25,153 nt of DNA from Rhodobacteraceae bacterium UBA6141 (GTDB lineage Bacteria > Pseudomonadota > Alphaproteobacteria > Rhodobacterales > Rhodobacteraceae). Below, in pieces: positions 1-9,168 of the stretch. The stretch lies in the NCBI GenBank assembly GCA_002423245.1, contig DIVD01000041.1, forward strand, positions 32,636 through 57,788, given 5' to 3'. Within the stretch, counting starts at the first letter, position 1, and the number at the start of each line of letters is the position of its first letter. A program made the position numbers and the translations under genes. The notes under the pieces are model-generated. The model did not search any database. It was not told where the DNA came from and worked only from the letters and a program-made list of their open reading frames with translations.

Positions 1-26
1 GAAAACCCCTCCTTGAGCGTGGGGGT

Positions 27-48
27 GCGGGGGAGCCGGCTCCCCCGC
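27..48 (-). terminator. Perfect 22-bp GC palindrome after the aminotransferase gene
   Basis: Positions 27-48 form a perfect palindrome whose centre is GAGCCGGCTC. It begins 3 nt past the stop codon of the minus-strand aminotransferase gene. There is no clean U-run after the stem; the minus strand reads ACCCCCACG and only later GGGGTTTTC. It is therefore a plausible but unproven terminator, or a member of the GC-rich palindromes common between genes in this genome. Confidence 0.45.
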
Positions 49-50
49 CG

Positions 51-1280
51 CTACAGCACCGCGTCCAGCGCCCCGATCAGCCGCGCGATCTCCGCCTGCG
101 TCGTGTAATGCACGAACGAGAGCCGCAGCACCCCGCGCGCCGGATCCACCCCCATCGCCGTCAGCGGGCGCACCGCATAGAAATCCCCCGCCGCACAGCC
201 GATGCCATGCTCCGCCAGCGCGGCCGCCACCGGCGCCGCCGGGAGGTCCAGCACGACCGCGACCGTCGGCGCACGCCGCGCCGCATCGCGCGGGCCGATC
301 AGCCGCAGGTCGGGTCGCGCCGCCAGATGGTCCAGCAGCGGCTGAAGCAGCGCCGCCTCATGCGCGCGGATCAGCCCGTTCACGGCCGCGCCGCGGCGGA
401 GCGCATCGGGCTCGGGGGCGAAGTGATGGGCGTGCAACGCATCGAAGTAATCCGCGATCCCGGCGCAGGCGGCGATCTGCGCATGGTCCGGCCCGGCGGG
501 GGTGAAACGCTTGTAAAGCGCCCCGCCGTTGAACCAGTGCCCCTGATTCGGCAGCTTGAGCCCGAGTTCGCGGCGCACCACCATGATCCCCTGATGCGGG
601 CCGAACACCTTGTAGGCCGAGAACAGGTAGACATCCGCCCCGAGCGCGCCCACATCGGGCAGCCCGTGCGGCGCGTAACTCACCCCGTCCACGCAGGCGA
701 AGGCGCCCGCCGCATGGGCCATCGCCACGATTTCGGCCACCGGGTTGATCTCGGCCACCACGTTCGAGCAATGCGGAAAACAGACCAGCCGCACCCGCCC
801 GTCGGCCAGCAGCGGCGCCAGATCCGCGGGGTCCAGATGCCCGGTCGCGGGGTCGATGCGCCATTCGCGGATCTCGATCCCGTCCTCGCCCAGCCGCCGC
901 CAGGGGCCGCTGTTCGCCTCGTGGTCCTGGTTGGTCACCACGATCGCCGCCCCCGGCTCCATCGCGCGCAAGAAGGCCTGCGCCAGCACATAGGTGTTGC
1001 CGCTGGTCGAGGGGCCGAAGCTGACCTCCTCCACCGCCACCCCCAGCATCGCGGCCATGCGCGCGCGCGCCTCGTCCATCTCCGCCCCGCCAAGCGCCGA
1101 GGGTGCATAGGCCGCATGGGGCTGCACCTTGCGCGCGCGGTAAAAGCGCGTCAGCCGGTCGATCACCGGCGCGCAGGCATAGCTGCCGCCGGCGTTCTCG
1201 AAGAACGCGAGCCCCGCCAGCGAGGGTTCGGCAAAGGCCGGAAACTGGGCGCGAACAAAATCGGTATCAAGAACGGGCAT
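51..1280 (-). CDS. Class V aminotransferase, cysteine desulfurase-like
   Basis: A 409-residue PLP enzyme of the class V aminotransferase fold (cysteine desulfurase-like; it resembles the VC1184-type subfamily). Seen in the sequence: a phosphate-binding STSGNT at residues 91-96, QDHEAN at 118-123 with a likely PLP-stacking His120, the PLP-nitrogen Asp in CVDGVSYAPH (Asp198), and the Schiff-base lysine in SAYKVFGPH (Lys224). The C-terminal part has GIGCAAGDFYA and does not show the RxGxHC active-site cysteine loop of SufS, so sulfur mobilisation from cysteine is not assured and the true substrate is unknown. The ATG at 1280 has GGAG seven nt upstream. The gene is last in a leftward series, with a GC hairpin between it and the DUF475 gene, so it may be transcribed alone. 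Family call is firm; reaction is not. Confidence 0.85.
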   Translation of the reverse strand: MPVLDTDFVRAQFPAFAEPSLAGLAFFENAGGSYACAPVIDRLTRFYRARKVQPHAAYAPSALGGAEMDEARARMAAMLGVAVEEVSFGPSTSGNTYVLAQAFLRAMEPGAAIVVTNQDHEANSGPWRRLGEDGIEIREWRIDPATGHLDPADLAPLLADGRVRLVCFPHCSNVVAEINPVAEIVAMAHAAGAFACVDGVSYAPHGLPDVGALGADVYLFSAYKVFGPHQGIMVVRRELGLKLPNQGHWFNGGALYKRFTPAGPDHAQIAACAGIADYFDALHAHHFAPEPDALRRGAAVNGLIRAHEAALLQPLLDHLAARPDLRLIGPRDAARRAPTVAVVLDLPAAPVAAALAEHGIGCAAGDFYAVRPLTAMGVDPARGVLRLSFVHYTTQAEIARLIGALDAVL

Positions 1281-1301
1281 GGCGGTCTCCGGGCATGAAA
1301 C

Positions 1302-1325
1302 GGGGCCCGGCTTGCGCGGGGCCCC
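1302..1325 (-). terminator. GC hairpin between the DUF475 gene and the aminotransferase gene
   Basis: The arms GGGGCCC (1302-1308) and GGGCCCC (1319-1325) are exactly complementary around a 10-nt loop. The hairpin lies about 80 nt past the stop of the DUF475 gene and about 20 nt before the aminotransferase start, with no U-run. It may stop transcription or sit in the aminotransferase leader. Confidence 0.35.
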
Positions 1326-1403
1326 TGCGGCGCGAAACCTAGCGCGCGCCGCCGCGCAATGGCAAGGCCCGGCCCCGCAGCGGACCGGACATCGCCCCCG
1401 GCC

Positions 1404-2483
1404 TCAGCCCTCGGCGGCTTCCGCGGCGCCGCCGTTCTCGTGGTTCCAGCGGATCGAGGACCACAGCGCAATGCCGATCAGCGCCGCGCCGCCGAGGCCG
1501 GTGAACACCTCGGGCACATGGAAGATCGTCTGCACATACATGATCACCGACAGGACCAGGATCGCGTAGAAGGCCCCGTGCTCCAGATAGCGGTACTGGG
1601 CCAGCGTGCCCTTCTCCACCAGCATGATGGTCATCGAACGCACATACATCGCGCCGATGCCAAGGCCGATGGCGATGACGAACAGGTTCTGGCTCAGCGC
1701 GAAGGCGCCGATCACCCCGTCGAAGGAGAAGCTGGCATCCAGCACCTCCAGATAGAGGAACGCGCCGAGCCCGCCCCTGGCCGCGCCCGACATCGCCTCC
1801 TCGTTCTTGTCCAGCACCCCGCCCAGCACCTCGACCAGCAGGAAGGTCAGCAGCCCCCAGATCGCGGAACTGATGAACACGCTGGCCTCGGCCGGCGGCA
1901 CGATGCGCGAGAAGACCAGCATGATGACCAGCACCACCGCGATCTCGATGCCGCGGATCGAGGAGTAGCGCGAGGCCCAGTCCTCCAGCGAGTGGACCCA
2001 GTGCACGTCCTTCTCGTGGTCGAAGAAGAAGGTCAGCGCCACCATCATCAGGAAGGTGCCGCCGAAGGCCGCGATCGGCAGATGCGCGTGCTGCATGATC
2101 TCGGCATATTCCCCCGGCTGCGAGGCGGCCAGCACGACGGCCTGCCAGGGGCCGATCCCGGCGGCGACCACCACGATCAGCACCGGGAACAGGATCCGCA
2201 TCCCGAACACGGCGATCACGATGCCCCAGGTCAGGAAGCGATGCTGCCAGGCCGGCGTCATCTCCTTGAGCTTGTTGGCATTGACGATGGCGTTGTCGAA
2301 CGAAAGCGAGATTTCCAGCACCGCCAGCACGCAGACGATGAAGAAGACCTTCATCGCGCCGCCGATCGTGTGCTCGGTGGCGAAGCCCAGCCACAGGCCA
2401 AGCGCGAGCCCGACGGCAGTGAAGATGAAGGCCCATCTGAAATAGCCAAGGGTCGAGCTGTGCGAGAGGGGTTGCGCGGTCAT
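1404..2483 (-). CDS. DUF475 family integral membrane protein (TerC superfamily)
   Basis: A 359-residue polytopic inner-membrane protein. It carries the two signature repeats of the DUF475/TerC group: EISLSFDNAIVNANKLKEM around residues 57-75 and DASFSFDGVIGAFALSQN around 249-266. Each places acidic and Asn residues inside predicted helices, as in families thought to move metal ions. Further hydrophobic segments lie near 15-34, 44-60, 88-110, 137-154, 179-192, 204-220, 267-281, 303-322 and 331-343, and an RYLEHGAFYAI motif at 298-308 is typical of DUF475. TerC relatives are linked to tellurite resistance and to manganese or calcium export; for DUF475 itself no substrate is established, so a metal-transport role is inference. 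It lies downstream of hflX with a 294-bp gap and probably has its own promoter. Confidence 0.88.
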   Translation of the reverse strand: MTAQPLSHSSTLGYFRWAFIFTAVGLALGLWLGFATEHTIGGAMKVFFIVCVLAVLEISLSFDNAIVNANKLKEMTPAWQHRFLTWGIVIAVFGMRILFPVLIVVVAAGIGPWQAVVLAASQPGEYAEIMQHAHLPIAAFGGTFLMMVALTFFFDHEKDVHWVHSLEDWASRYSSIRGIEIAVVLVIMLVFSRIVPPAEASVFISSAIWGLLTFLLVEVLGGVLDKNEEAMSGAARGGLGAFLYLEVLDASFSFDGVIGAFALSQNLFVIAIGLGIGAMYVRSMTIMLVEKGTLAQYRYLEHGAFYAILVLSVIMYVQTIFHVPEVFTGLGGAALIGIALWSSIRWNHENGGAAEAAEG

Positions 2484-2777
2484 GCCAGCCGCTCCGCAAG
2501 CGGGGTGCAGGGGCAGCGCGCGAGGATGCGCGAGGTATAAGGTGTCATGAAACAGGGTTCCGCCGGCTTTGCATCAAGGTGGCGCCGACATCACGAGAGC
2601 GCCGCAAACTCTCGCCAGAGGGGCCCGGTCGCCGATAGGCGCCCCCGGCCTGAAGGCCCGGCTTGCAGGAGCGTGCCTCTCATGTAACGCAAGCAGGGCG
2701 CGCGTCAACGGGCCGCGGCGGGCGGCCCTCGCTGCAACCGCGGCTTGCGGCGCTTTTGCCACGCGGCGGCGAGGGTA
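2484..2777. other. Intergenic region between hflX and the DUF475 gene
   Basis: This 294-bp gap contains no credible ORF. It holds several GC inverted repeats that could end hflX transcription: GCCGCGG (2712-2718) with CCGCGGC (2738-2744), and GGCC-TGAA-GGCC (2647-2658). Nearer the DUF475 start, the minus strand has a -10-like TTATAC at about 2534-2539, but I could not place a good -35 at normal spacing. The promoter is therefore only suspected. Confidence 0.4.
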
Positions 2778-4079
2778 TCAGCCCGGGAGCGCCTCGAAGG
2801 CCGCCCGCTGCCGCGCCGTCCAGCGCACATGGATGCGGTGGCCGGCCTCGTGCTCGGTCTCCTCCAGCACCACGCCCTCGCGGTGCAGATAGGCGCGGGC
2901 GCGGCCCTCCTCGAAGCCAAGCTCCAGCACCGTCTCGGTGCGCTCCTCGTCCAGCACGGTGCCGATGGCGGCCACAAGCGCGTCCAGCCCGTCGCCGGTC
3001 AGCGCCGAGACCGCATGGATGCCCGGCGTGCGCGCGTCGGTCGCCAGCAGCGCCGCGCGCGTCTCGGGGCCGAGCAGGTCAATCTTGTTCCAGACCTCGA
3101 ACACCGGCACGTCCTCGTCCACGCCGAGGCTTTCGAGGATCTCGCCCACATCGGCGGCCTGCTCCTCGGTTTCGGGATGGGCGATGTCGCGGACATGCAA
3201 GATCAGGTCCGCCTCCAGCACCTCCTCGAGCGTGGCGCGGAAGGCGGCGACAAGCTGCGTCGGCAGGTCGCTGATGAAGCCCACCGTGTCGGAGAGGATC
3301 ACCTTCCTGCCCGAGGGCAGCACCAGCCCGCGCATCGTGGGGTCCAGCGTCGCGAACAGCATGTCCCGGGCCAGAACCTCGGCCCCGGTCATCTTGTTGA
3401 ACAGCGTGGACTTGCCGGCGTTGGTATAGCCGACCAGCGCCACCACCGGAAACGGCACCTTGCGGCGCGCGGCGCGGTGCAACTCGCGCGTGCGCACCAC
3501 CTTCGAGAGCTGGCGGCGGATCTTCACCACCTCCTCGTCGATGGCGCGGCGGTCCGCCTCGATCTGGGTCTCGCCCGGGCCGCCGACAAAGCCGAAGCCG
3601 CCGCGCTGGCGTTCGAGGTGGGTCCAGGCGCGCACCAGCCGCGTGCGCTGATAGTTCAGCGCCGCAAGTTCCACCTGCAGCACGCCTTCGCGGGTGCGGG
3701 CACGGTCGGCAAAGATCTCCAGGATCAGCCCGGTGCGGTCCAGCAGCTTGACCTTCCAGGCCCGTTCCAGGTTGCGCTGCTGCACCGGGCTGACCGGGCC
3801 ATCGACCAGCACCAGATCGACCTCCGCCTCGGCCAGGCGCGCCTTCAGCTCATCGACCTTGCCGCTGCCGAACAAGAGCCCCGGCTGCGCGCGCGGCAGG
3901 CGCACGACCTCGGCCCCGACCACCTCCAGGTCGGGCAGCGCGAGGGCGAGCGACACGGCTTCGGCCAGCGCCAGATCGGGCTCGCGCCGGGAGCGCAGAT
4001 GGCCGGGTCCGGCCTTCATGTCCGGATGCAGGACGAAGGCCCGCGTGGGCCGGTCCTTGACTGTGGCGGGATCGGTCAG
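2778..4079 (-). CDS. hflX: Ribosome-associated GTPase HflX
   Basis: HflX is a TRAFAC-class GTPase that binds and splits 70S ribosomes under stress. The conserved HflX domain carries the glycine-rich GGFGFVGGPGETQIE. The GTPase part has G1 GYTNAGKST, G3 DTVGFISDLP and G4 NKID. Counted from the first ATG (4019-4017) the protein has 413 residues, with G1 at 197-205 and NKID at 311-314. However, the frame is open upstream and encodes TRAFVLHPDMK, the usual HflX N-terminal stretch, and no ATG, GTG or TTG lies there. The only candidate start is CTG at 4079-4077, which overlaps the hfq stop (CTGA) and has GAGGG about 6 nt before it. I therefore annotate 433 residues with a CTG start. The conservative alternative is the ATG at 4019, which has no Shine-Dalgarno. 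Co-transcription with hfq is expected. Confidence 0.93.
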   Translation of the reverse strand: MTDPATVKDRPTRAFVLHPDMKAGPGHLRSRREPDLALAEAVSLALALPDLEVVGAEVVRLPRAQPGLLFGSGKVDELKARLAEAEVDLVLVDGPVSPVQQRNLERAWKVKLLDRTGLILEIFADRARTREGVLQVELAALNYQRTRLVRAWTHLERQRGGFGFVGGPGETQIEADRRAIDEEVVKIRRQLSKVVRTRELHRAARRKVPFPVVALVGYTNAGKSTLFNKMTGAEVLARDMLFATLDPTMRGLVLPSGRKVILSDTVGFISDLPTQLVAAFRATLEEVLEADLILHVRDIAHPETEEQAADVGEILESLGVDEDVPVFEVWNKIDLLGPETRAALLATDARTPGIHAVSALTGDGLDALVAAIGTVLDEERTETVLELGFEEGRARAYLHREGVVLEETEHEAGHRIHVRWTARQRAAFEALPG

Positions 4080-4309
4080 TCTTCACCCTCATAGAGCGAG
4101 ATCGCCTGCCCCGGCATGATCGTGGAAATGGCGTGCTTGTAGACCAGTTGCGACTGGCCATCGCGGCGCAGGAGCACGCAGAAATTGTCGAACCAGGTGA
4201 TCACACCTTGCAGTTTGACCCCGTTGATCAGGAAGATCGTCACCGGGACCTTGATCTTGCGGACATGATTGAGGAAGGCGTCCTGCAGGTTCTGTTTGTC
4301 GGCGGCCAT
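4076..4309 (-). CDS. hfq: RNA chaperone Hfq
   Basis: A 77-residue Sm-like protein that forms a hexameric ring and helps small RNAs pair with mRNAs. The proximal-face helix NLQDAFLNHVRK spans residues 7-18, the Sm1 motif follows (VPVTIFLINGVKLQGVITWFD, about 21-41), and the Sm2 signature YKHAIST lies at 57-63. The length is normal for alphaproteobacterial Hfq, which lacks the long C-terminal tail of the E. coli protein. Its stop codon overlaps the likely CTG start of hflX, so the two are translationally coupled. The gene follows trkH with a 181-bp gap, enough for its own promoter. The mRNA leader is strikingly A-rich (see separate entry). Confidence 0.97.
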   Translation of the reverse strand: MAADKQNLQDAFLNHVRKIKVPVTIFLINGVKLQGVITWFDNFCVLLRRDGQSQLVYKHAISTIMPGQAISLYEGED

Positions 4310-4340
4310 TCTTGTTTTGCCTTTTTTGCCTTGTGTTTCA
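4310..4340 (-). promoter_or_regulatory. A-rich hfq leader with a direct repeat
   Basis: On the minus strand the 31 nt before the hfq ATG are mostly adenine. They contain AGGCAAAAA followed directly by AGGCAAAAC. The second AAGG lies 10 nt before the ATG and can act as the ribosome binding site. A-rich, purine-spaced RNA is the kind of ligand bound by the distal face of Hfq, and Hfq is known to repress its own mRNA in other bacteria. Autoregulation here is inference. Confidence 0.45.
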
Positions 4341-4490
4341 GCCGCAAAGCTTGCCCCCGAAGGTGCGGCTGCACAAATCGCGTGCCGGGGTCAGCCCAAG
4401 TATGATGCGGCTGTCCGGCAGTTTCCACCCGAAAATGTCCCGCCCCGGCAACTGCCGCGGATGCAGCGCCGCGCCCGCGGGCCGCCCCCG

Positions 4491-6107
4491 TCAGCCGCGC
4501 CACATCTCGGGGTTGAGCAGGGCGATGATCGCCAGCGTTTCCAGCCGCCCCAGCACCATCGCCGCGGCGAGGATCGCCTTTGCCGGCTCGCCCAGGGTCG
4601 CCCAGGCCAGCGGCACCTCGGCGGCGATGCGCGCCAGCGGGCCGGTGTTGGACAGCGCGGCGATGGTCAGCACCGTGGCGGGCGAGAAGCCCAGCCCCGT
4701 CAGCGCCAGCGCCAGCATCGTCACCGCGATCGACATGGCGAAGAGCGCGAAGAACACCCAGGCCACCTGCGCGCCCTGCCGCCGCATCCGCCGCGCCGCG
4801 GGCCCGCCGCCACCGACGGAATCGGGATGCACCAGCTTTTGCAACTCGCGCTCGCCGTGGCGGTAGAGCGCATAGACCCGCAGCAGCTTGACCCCGCCCG
4901 CCGTGGTCGCGACGCCGCCGCCGATGATGGCAAGCCCGGCCAGCACCAGCCCCGGCGTCGGCAGGCCCGACCAGAAGCGGGCATCGACCCAGCCCGCCGA
5001 TTCGAAGCCGGTGGTGGTCAGGAAGGACAGCACGGTGAACAGCGCCCCCCAGGCGGCCTGCGCGGCGGCGGGAACATCCTCGACCTCGTTCACCTCGACC
5101 GCGCCGATCCAGTGGCGCACGAACAGCACCGAGGGCACCGCCACCATCAGCGCCAGCGCCATGCGGATCTCGGGGTCGTGGACCAGCGGCGCCGGGGTCC
5201 AGCGGCTGCCGATCGCGGGCATCATGTGCCGCGACAGCGCCAGCAGCAGGAACACGAAGATCAGCATCTCGCCGGCAAAGCCCGATCCGCCCCCCGCCAG
5301 CCCGCCCACCGGCGAGATGCCCGAGGTCGCCATCGCCGCCATCGCATGGCAGACCGCCACCAGCGCCGGATCGCCGGCGATCAGCAGCGCCGACCACAGC
5401 GCCAGCGTCAGCGAGCCATAGACCGGCATCAGCGCCAGCGTGTGCCGCACCAGCCGGTCGCCGGTGTGGCTCGAGCGCAGGCCTCGGCCGGGCCGGCGCG
5501 CGCCGCTGCCGCGCCGCCCCTGCCCCGGCCTGCGCTCTGCCGAGGGCGCCGATGCCGCAGCCGCCGCTCCCGCAGCCGCCTCTCCCGCCGCCACTGCCGC
5601 CCCCGCGCCGGCCGGGCCGCCATCGCCCGTCACCTCGAAGCCGCCCAGGTTCATCGGCGCCAGCACCGCGACCCCCGCCACCAGCATGAAGAAGCCGCCC
5701 AGCCAGCCGACCAGCGCCCGCCACAGATGCACCGAGGGCGGCAGGCGGGCCGGATCGAACAGCGTGGCGCCGGTGGTGGTCAGCGAGGACACCATCTCCC
5801 ACCAGGCGCTGAAATAGCCGGTGTCGCGCACCGCCTCGTTCATCGGCACCGCCAGCATCAGCGGCAGCAGCACGAAGGTGCCCAGCATCGCCAGCAGATG
5901 GCTGCGCGCCGGGTTCGCCGGGCGCCGCGCCGCCGAGGCGATGCCGATCAGCGCCGTCACCACCAGAAACAGCAGCGCCGGGAACAGGAAGGCGCGCGCC
6001 ACGTCCCAGTCGCGGATCGCCCAGGCATGGATCGCCGGCACCAGCATCGCCAGCGCCCCGACCCCCATCAGGATCACCAGCAGCGGCAGTTCGAGGATCT
6101 TGTGCAT
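4491..6107 (-). CDS. trkH: Potassium uptake channel subunit TrkH
   Basis: A 538-residue membrane protein of the TrkH/KtrB superfamily, the K+-conducting subunit of the Trk system. The four pore-loop selectivity filters are visible: SLTTTGATLF (108-117), AMATSGISPVG (258-268), FLTTTGFESAG (362-372) and ALSNTGPLA (484-492). GGGVATTAGGVKLLR at 397-410 is the conserved gate-loop region after the third filter. Odd: between the first and second repeats, residues about 161-214 form an Ala/Gly-rich then Arg-rich low-complexity insert (around GEAAAGAAAAASAP and GARRPGRGLR) that I would not expect in the family; it falls in a predicted cytoplasmic loop. The gene starts 11 nt past the trkA stop, so the two form an operon. 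Confidence 0.95.
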   Translation of the reverse strand: MHKILELPLLVILMGVGALAMLVPAIHAWAIRDWDVARAFLFPALLFLVVTALIGIASAARRPANPARSHLLAMLGTFVLLPLMLAVPMNEAVRDTGYFSAWWEMVSSLTTTGATLFDPARLPPSVHLWRALVGWLGGFFMLVAGVAVLAPMNLGGFEVTGDGGPAGAGAAVAAGEAAAGAAAAASAPSAERRPGQGRRGSGARRPGRGLRSSHTGDRLVRHTLALMPVYGSLTLALWSALLIAGDPALVAVCHAMAAMATSGISPVGGLAGGGSGFAGEMLIFVFLLLALSRHMMPAIGSRWTPAPLVHDPEIRMALALMVAVPSVLFVRHWIGAVEVNEVEDVPAAAQAAWGALFTVLSFLTTTGFESAGWVDARFWSGLPTPGLVLAGLAIIGGGVATTAGGVKLLRVYALYRHGERELQKLVHPDSVGGGGPAARRMRRQGAQVAWVFFALFAMSIAVTMLALALTGLGFSPATVLTIAALSNTGPLARIAAEVPLAWATLGEPAKAILAAAMVLGRLETLAIIALLNPEMWRG

Positions 6108-6118
6108 CCGGCGCCGGC

Positions 6119-7495
6119 CTAGAAGAAGTCGATCGAGACCTGCAGAAGGCGCTCGACCTCCGGCACGTCGCCCGCCATCGCGAACAGGAGGATCACGTCG
6201 CCCTCCTCGACCCTGGTATCCCCAAGCGGCTTGACCACCGTCTCGCCCTTCAGCAGCGCGCCGACCAGCACCCCCTCGGGGAAGTCGATGTCGCGGATCA
6301 TCCGGCCCGAGATCGGCGAGGTGGAGAGCACCTGCGCCTCGATCACCTCGGCCTCGGCATCGCCGATCGAATAGATCTCGCGCACCCGCCCGTGCCGGAT
6401 ATGGCGCAGGATCGAGGAGACCGTGGTGGCGCGCGGGTTGATGTAGGCGTCGATGTCCAGCGGCCCCATCAGCGGCAGCAGCGTCGGGTCGTTGACCAGC
6501 GCGATGGCCATCGGGCAGCCGGCCTGCTTGGCGCGCACCGCGGCAAGGATGTTGGTCTTGTCGTCATCCGTCACCACCAGCACCGCGTCGGCCCGGTCGA
6601 TATTGGCCTCTTGCAGGATGTCCATGTCCATCCCGTCGCCATGCAGCACGATGGTGCGCTCCAGCGCGTCGGCGGCGCGTTCGGCCTGCGCGCGGTCGCG
6701 CTCGATCACCTTGGCGCGGATGCGGTCGGTGCGCCGCTCCAGCGCAAGCGCGACCGCGAGGCCCACGTTGCCGCCGCCGATGATGACGATCCGCTCCTGC
6801 TTCTTCGTGGACTTGCCGAAGATGTCCAGCGTGCGGTTGGCATCCTCGACATGCGCGAACACATAGACCTGATCGCCGGCGTAAAGCTGGTCCTCCGCCT
6901 CGGGCGCGAAGAGACGTCCCTCGCGCCGCACCCCCGCCACGATGGCGCGAAGCGTGGAGAACAGGTCGGTGAGTTGGCGCAGCGAGGTGTTGAGGACCGG
7001 GCAATCCTCATCGAGCGCGATGCCCAGAAGCTGCACCCGTCCGCCAAGGAAATTCTCGGTATCGAAGGTCGCGGGCGCGGCGAGGCGTTGCAGCGCCGCC
7101 TCTGCCACCTCGCGCTCGGGACTGATCACCACGTCGATCGGCAGGTGGTCGGTGCGGTAGAGATCCGAATAGATCGCGTCGAGATAGCTTTGCGCCCGCA
7201 CCCGCGCGATCTTGCGGGTGATGTTGAACACCGAATGGGCCACCTGGCAGGTGACCATGTTCACCTCGTCGGAATGGGTGGCGGCGATGATCAGGTCGGC
7301 GTCGCGCGCGCCCGCCCGGTCCAGCACGTCGGGATAGGAGGCAAAGCCGGTGACCCCCTGCACATCGAGCGTGTCGGCGGCGCGGCGCACCAGTTCGGGG
7401 TTGCTGTCCACGACCGTCACGTCGTTCCTCTCGCCCGAAAGATGCCGCGCGATCTGCCAGCCGACCTGGCCCGCGCCGCAGATGATGATCTTCAT
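6119..7495 (-). CDS. trkA: Trk potassium uptake regulatory subunit TrkA
   Basis: A 458-residue cytoplasmic protein that forms the gating ring of TrkH. It has two RCK (TrkA-N/TrkA-C) units. The first Rossmann motif is CGAGQVGW (6-13), with an acidic end of the second strand in TVVDSN (27-32). The second is IIGGGNVGLA (238-247), with VIERD at 263-267. C-terminal TrkA-C halves lie near 145-225 and 375-455. The length equals E. coli TrkA. The frame stays open upstream to about 7630, but that part is encoded by the tandem repeat array and by low-complexity DNA. The ATG at 7495 begins directly with the conserved MKIIICGAGQVG and has AGGAG 10 nt upstream, so I chose it. It is co-transcribed with trkH. 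Confidence 0.96.
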   Translation of the reverse strand: MKIIICGAGQVGWQIARHLSGERNDVTVVDSNPELVRRAADTLDVQGVTGFASYPDVLDRAGARDADLIIAATHSDEVNMVTCQVAHSVFNITRKIARVRAQSYLDAIYSDLYRTDHLPIDVVISPEREVAEAALQRLAAPATFDTENFLGGRVQLLGIALDEDCPVLNTSLRQLTDLFSTLRAIVAGVRREGRLFAPEAEDQLYAGDQVYVFAHVEDANRTLDIFGKSTKKQERIVIIGGGNVGLAVALALERRTDRIRAKVIERDRAQAERAADALERTIVLHGDGMDMDILQEANIDRADAVLVVTDDDKTNILAAVRAKQAGCPMAIALVNDPTLLPLMGPLDIDAYINPRATTVSSILRHIRHGRVREIYSIGDAEAEVIEAQVLSTSPISGRMIRDIDFPEGVLVGALLKGETVVKPLGDTRVEEGDVILLFAMAGDVPEVERLLQVSIDFF

Positions 7496-7520
7496 GTGCC
7501 GGTCACTCCTGCCGCGCTCG

Positions 7521-7603
7521 GCCCGCCTGCGCACTTGCCCGCCTGCTGCACCTGCCCGCCTGCTGCACTTGCCCGCCTGCGCACTTGCCCGCCTGCTGCA
7601 CTT
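7521..7603. repeat. Five-copy tandem repeat with alternating 16/17-bp units
   Basis: Five adjacent copies fill 83 bp in the ntrX-trkA gap: 7521-7536 (16 bp), 7537-7553 (17), 7554-7570 (17), 7571-7586 (16) and 7587-7603 (17). The 17-bp unit is GCCCGCCTGCTGCACTT; the 16-bp unit lacks one T and reads GCCCGCCTGCGCACTT. The second unit has a single C for T change near its end. The high identity suggests recent slipped-strand growth. The array ends 25 bp before the trkA start and is likely part of its leader or promoter region. Confidence 0.93.
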
Positions 7604-7722
7604 GATGGCGCGCGGGCGGGGAAAGGTCAACCGCGGCCGGGATGGCCTGTCGCTCGCGCCGGTCAGGGCCCGGCGCGTCAGGCCGGCGCCGTCAGACCAG
7701 GCGCCGCCCCCGCAGCGGGCCC

Positions 7723-9164
<1,442 letters not shown>

Positions 9165-9168
<4 letters not shown>

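Noticed and set aside
51..1280. Calling the aminotransferase SufS/IscS
   Set aside because: The PLP motifs fit class V enzymes, but the catalytic cysteine loop and any suf or isc neighbours are missing.
4310..4490. Small RNA gene in the trkH-hfq gap
   Set aside because: I see no clear promoter-terminator pair; the A-rich part is better explained as the hfq leader.
7521..7603. CRISPR array
   Set aside because: Units are directly adjacent with no spacers and only 16-17 bp long; this is a simple tandem repeat. No cas genes lie nearby.
7496..7630. Longer TrkA N-terminus starting at 7630
   Set aside because: The extra 45 residues are encoded by the tandem repeat and are Arg/Ala-rich. The conserved TrkA N-terminus and ribosome binding site fit the ATG at 7495.
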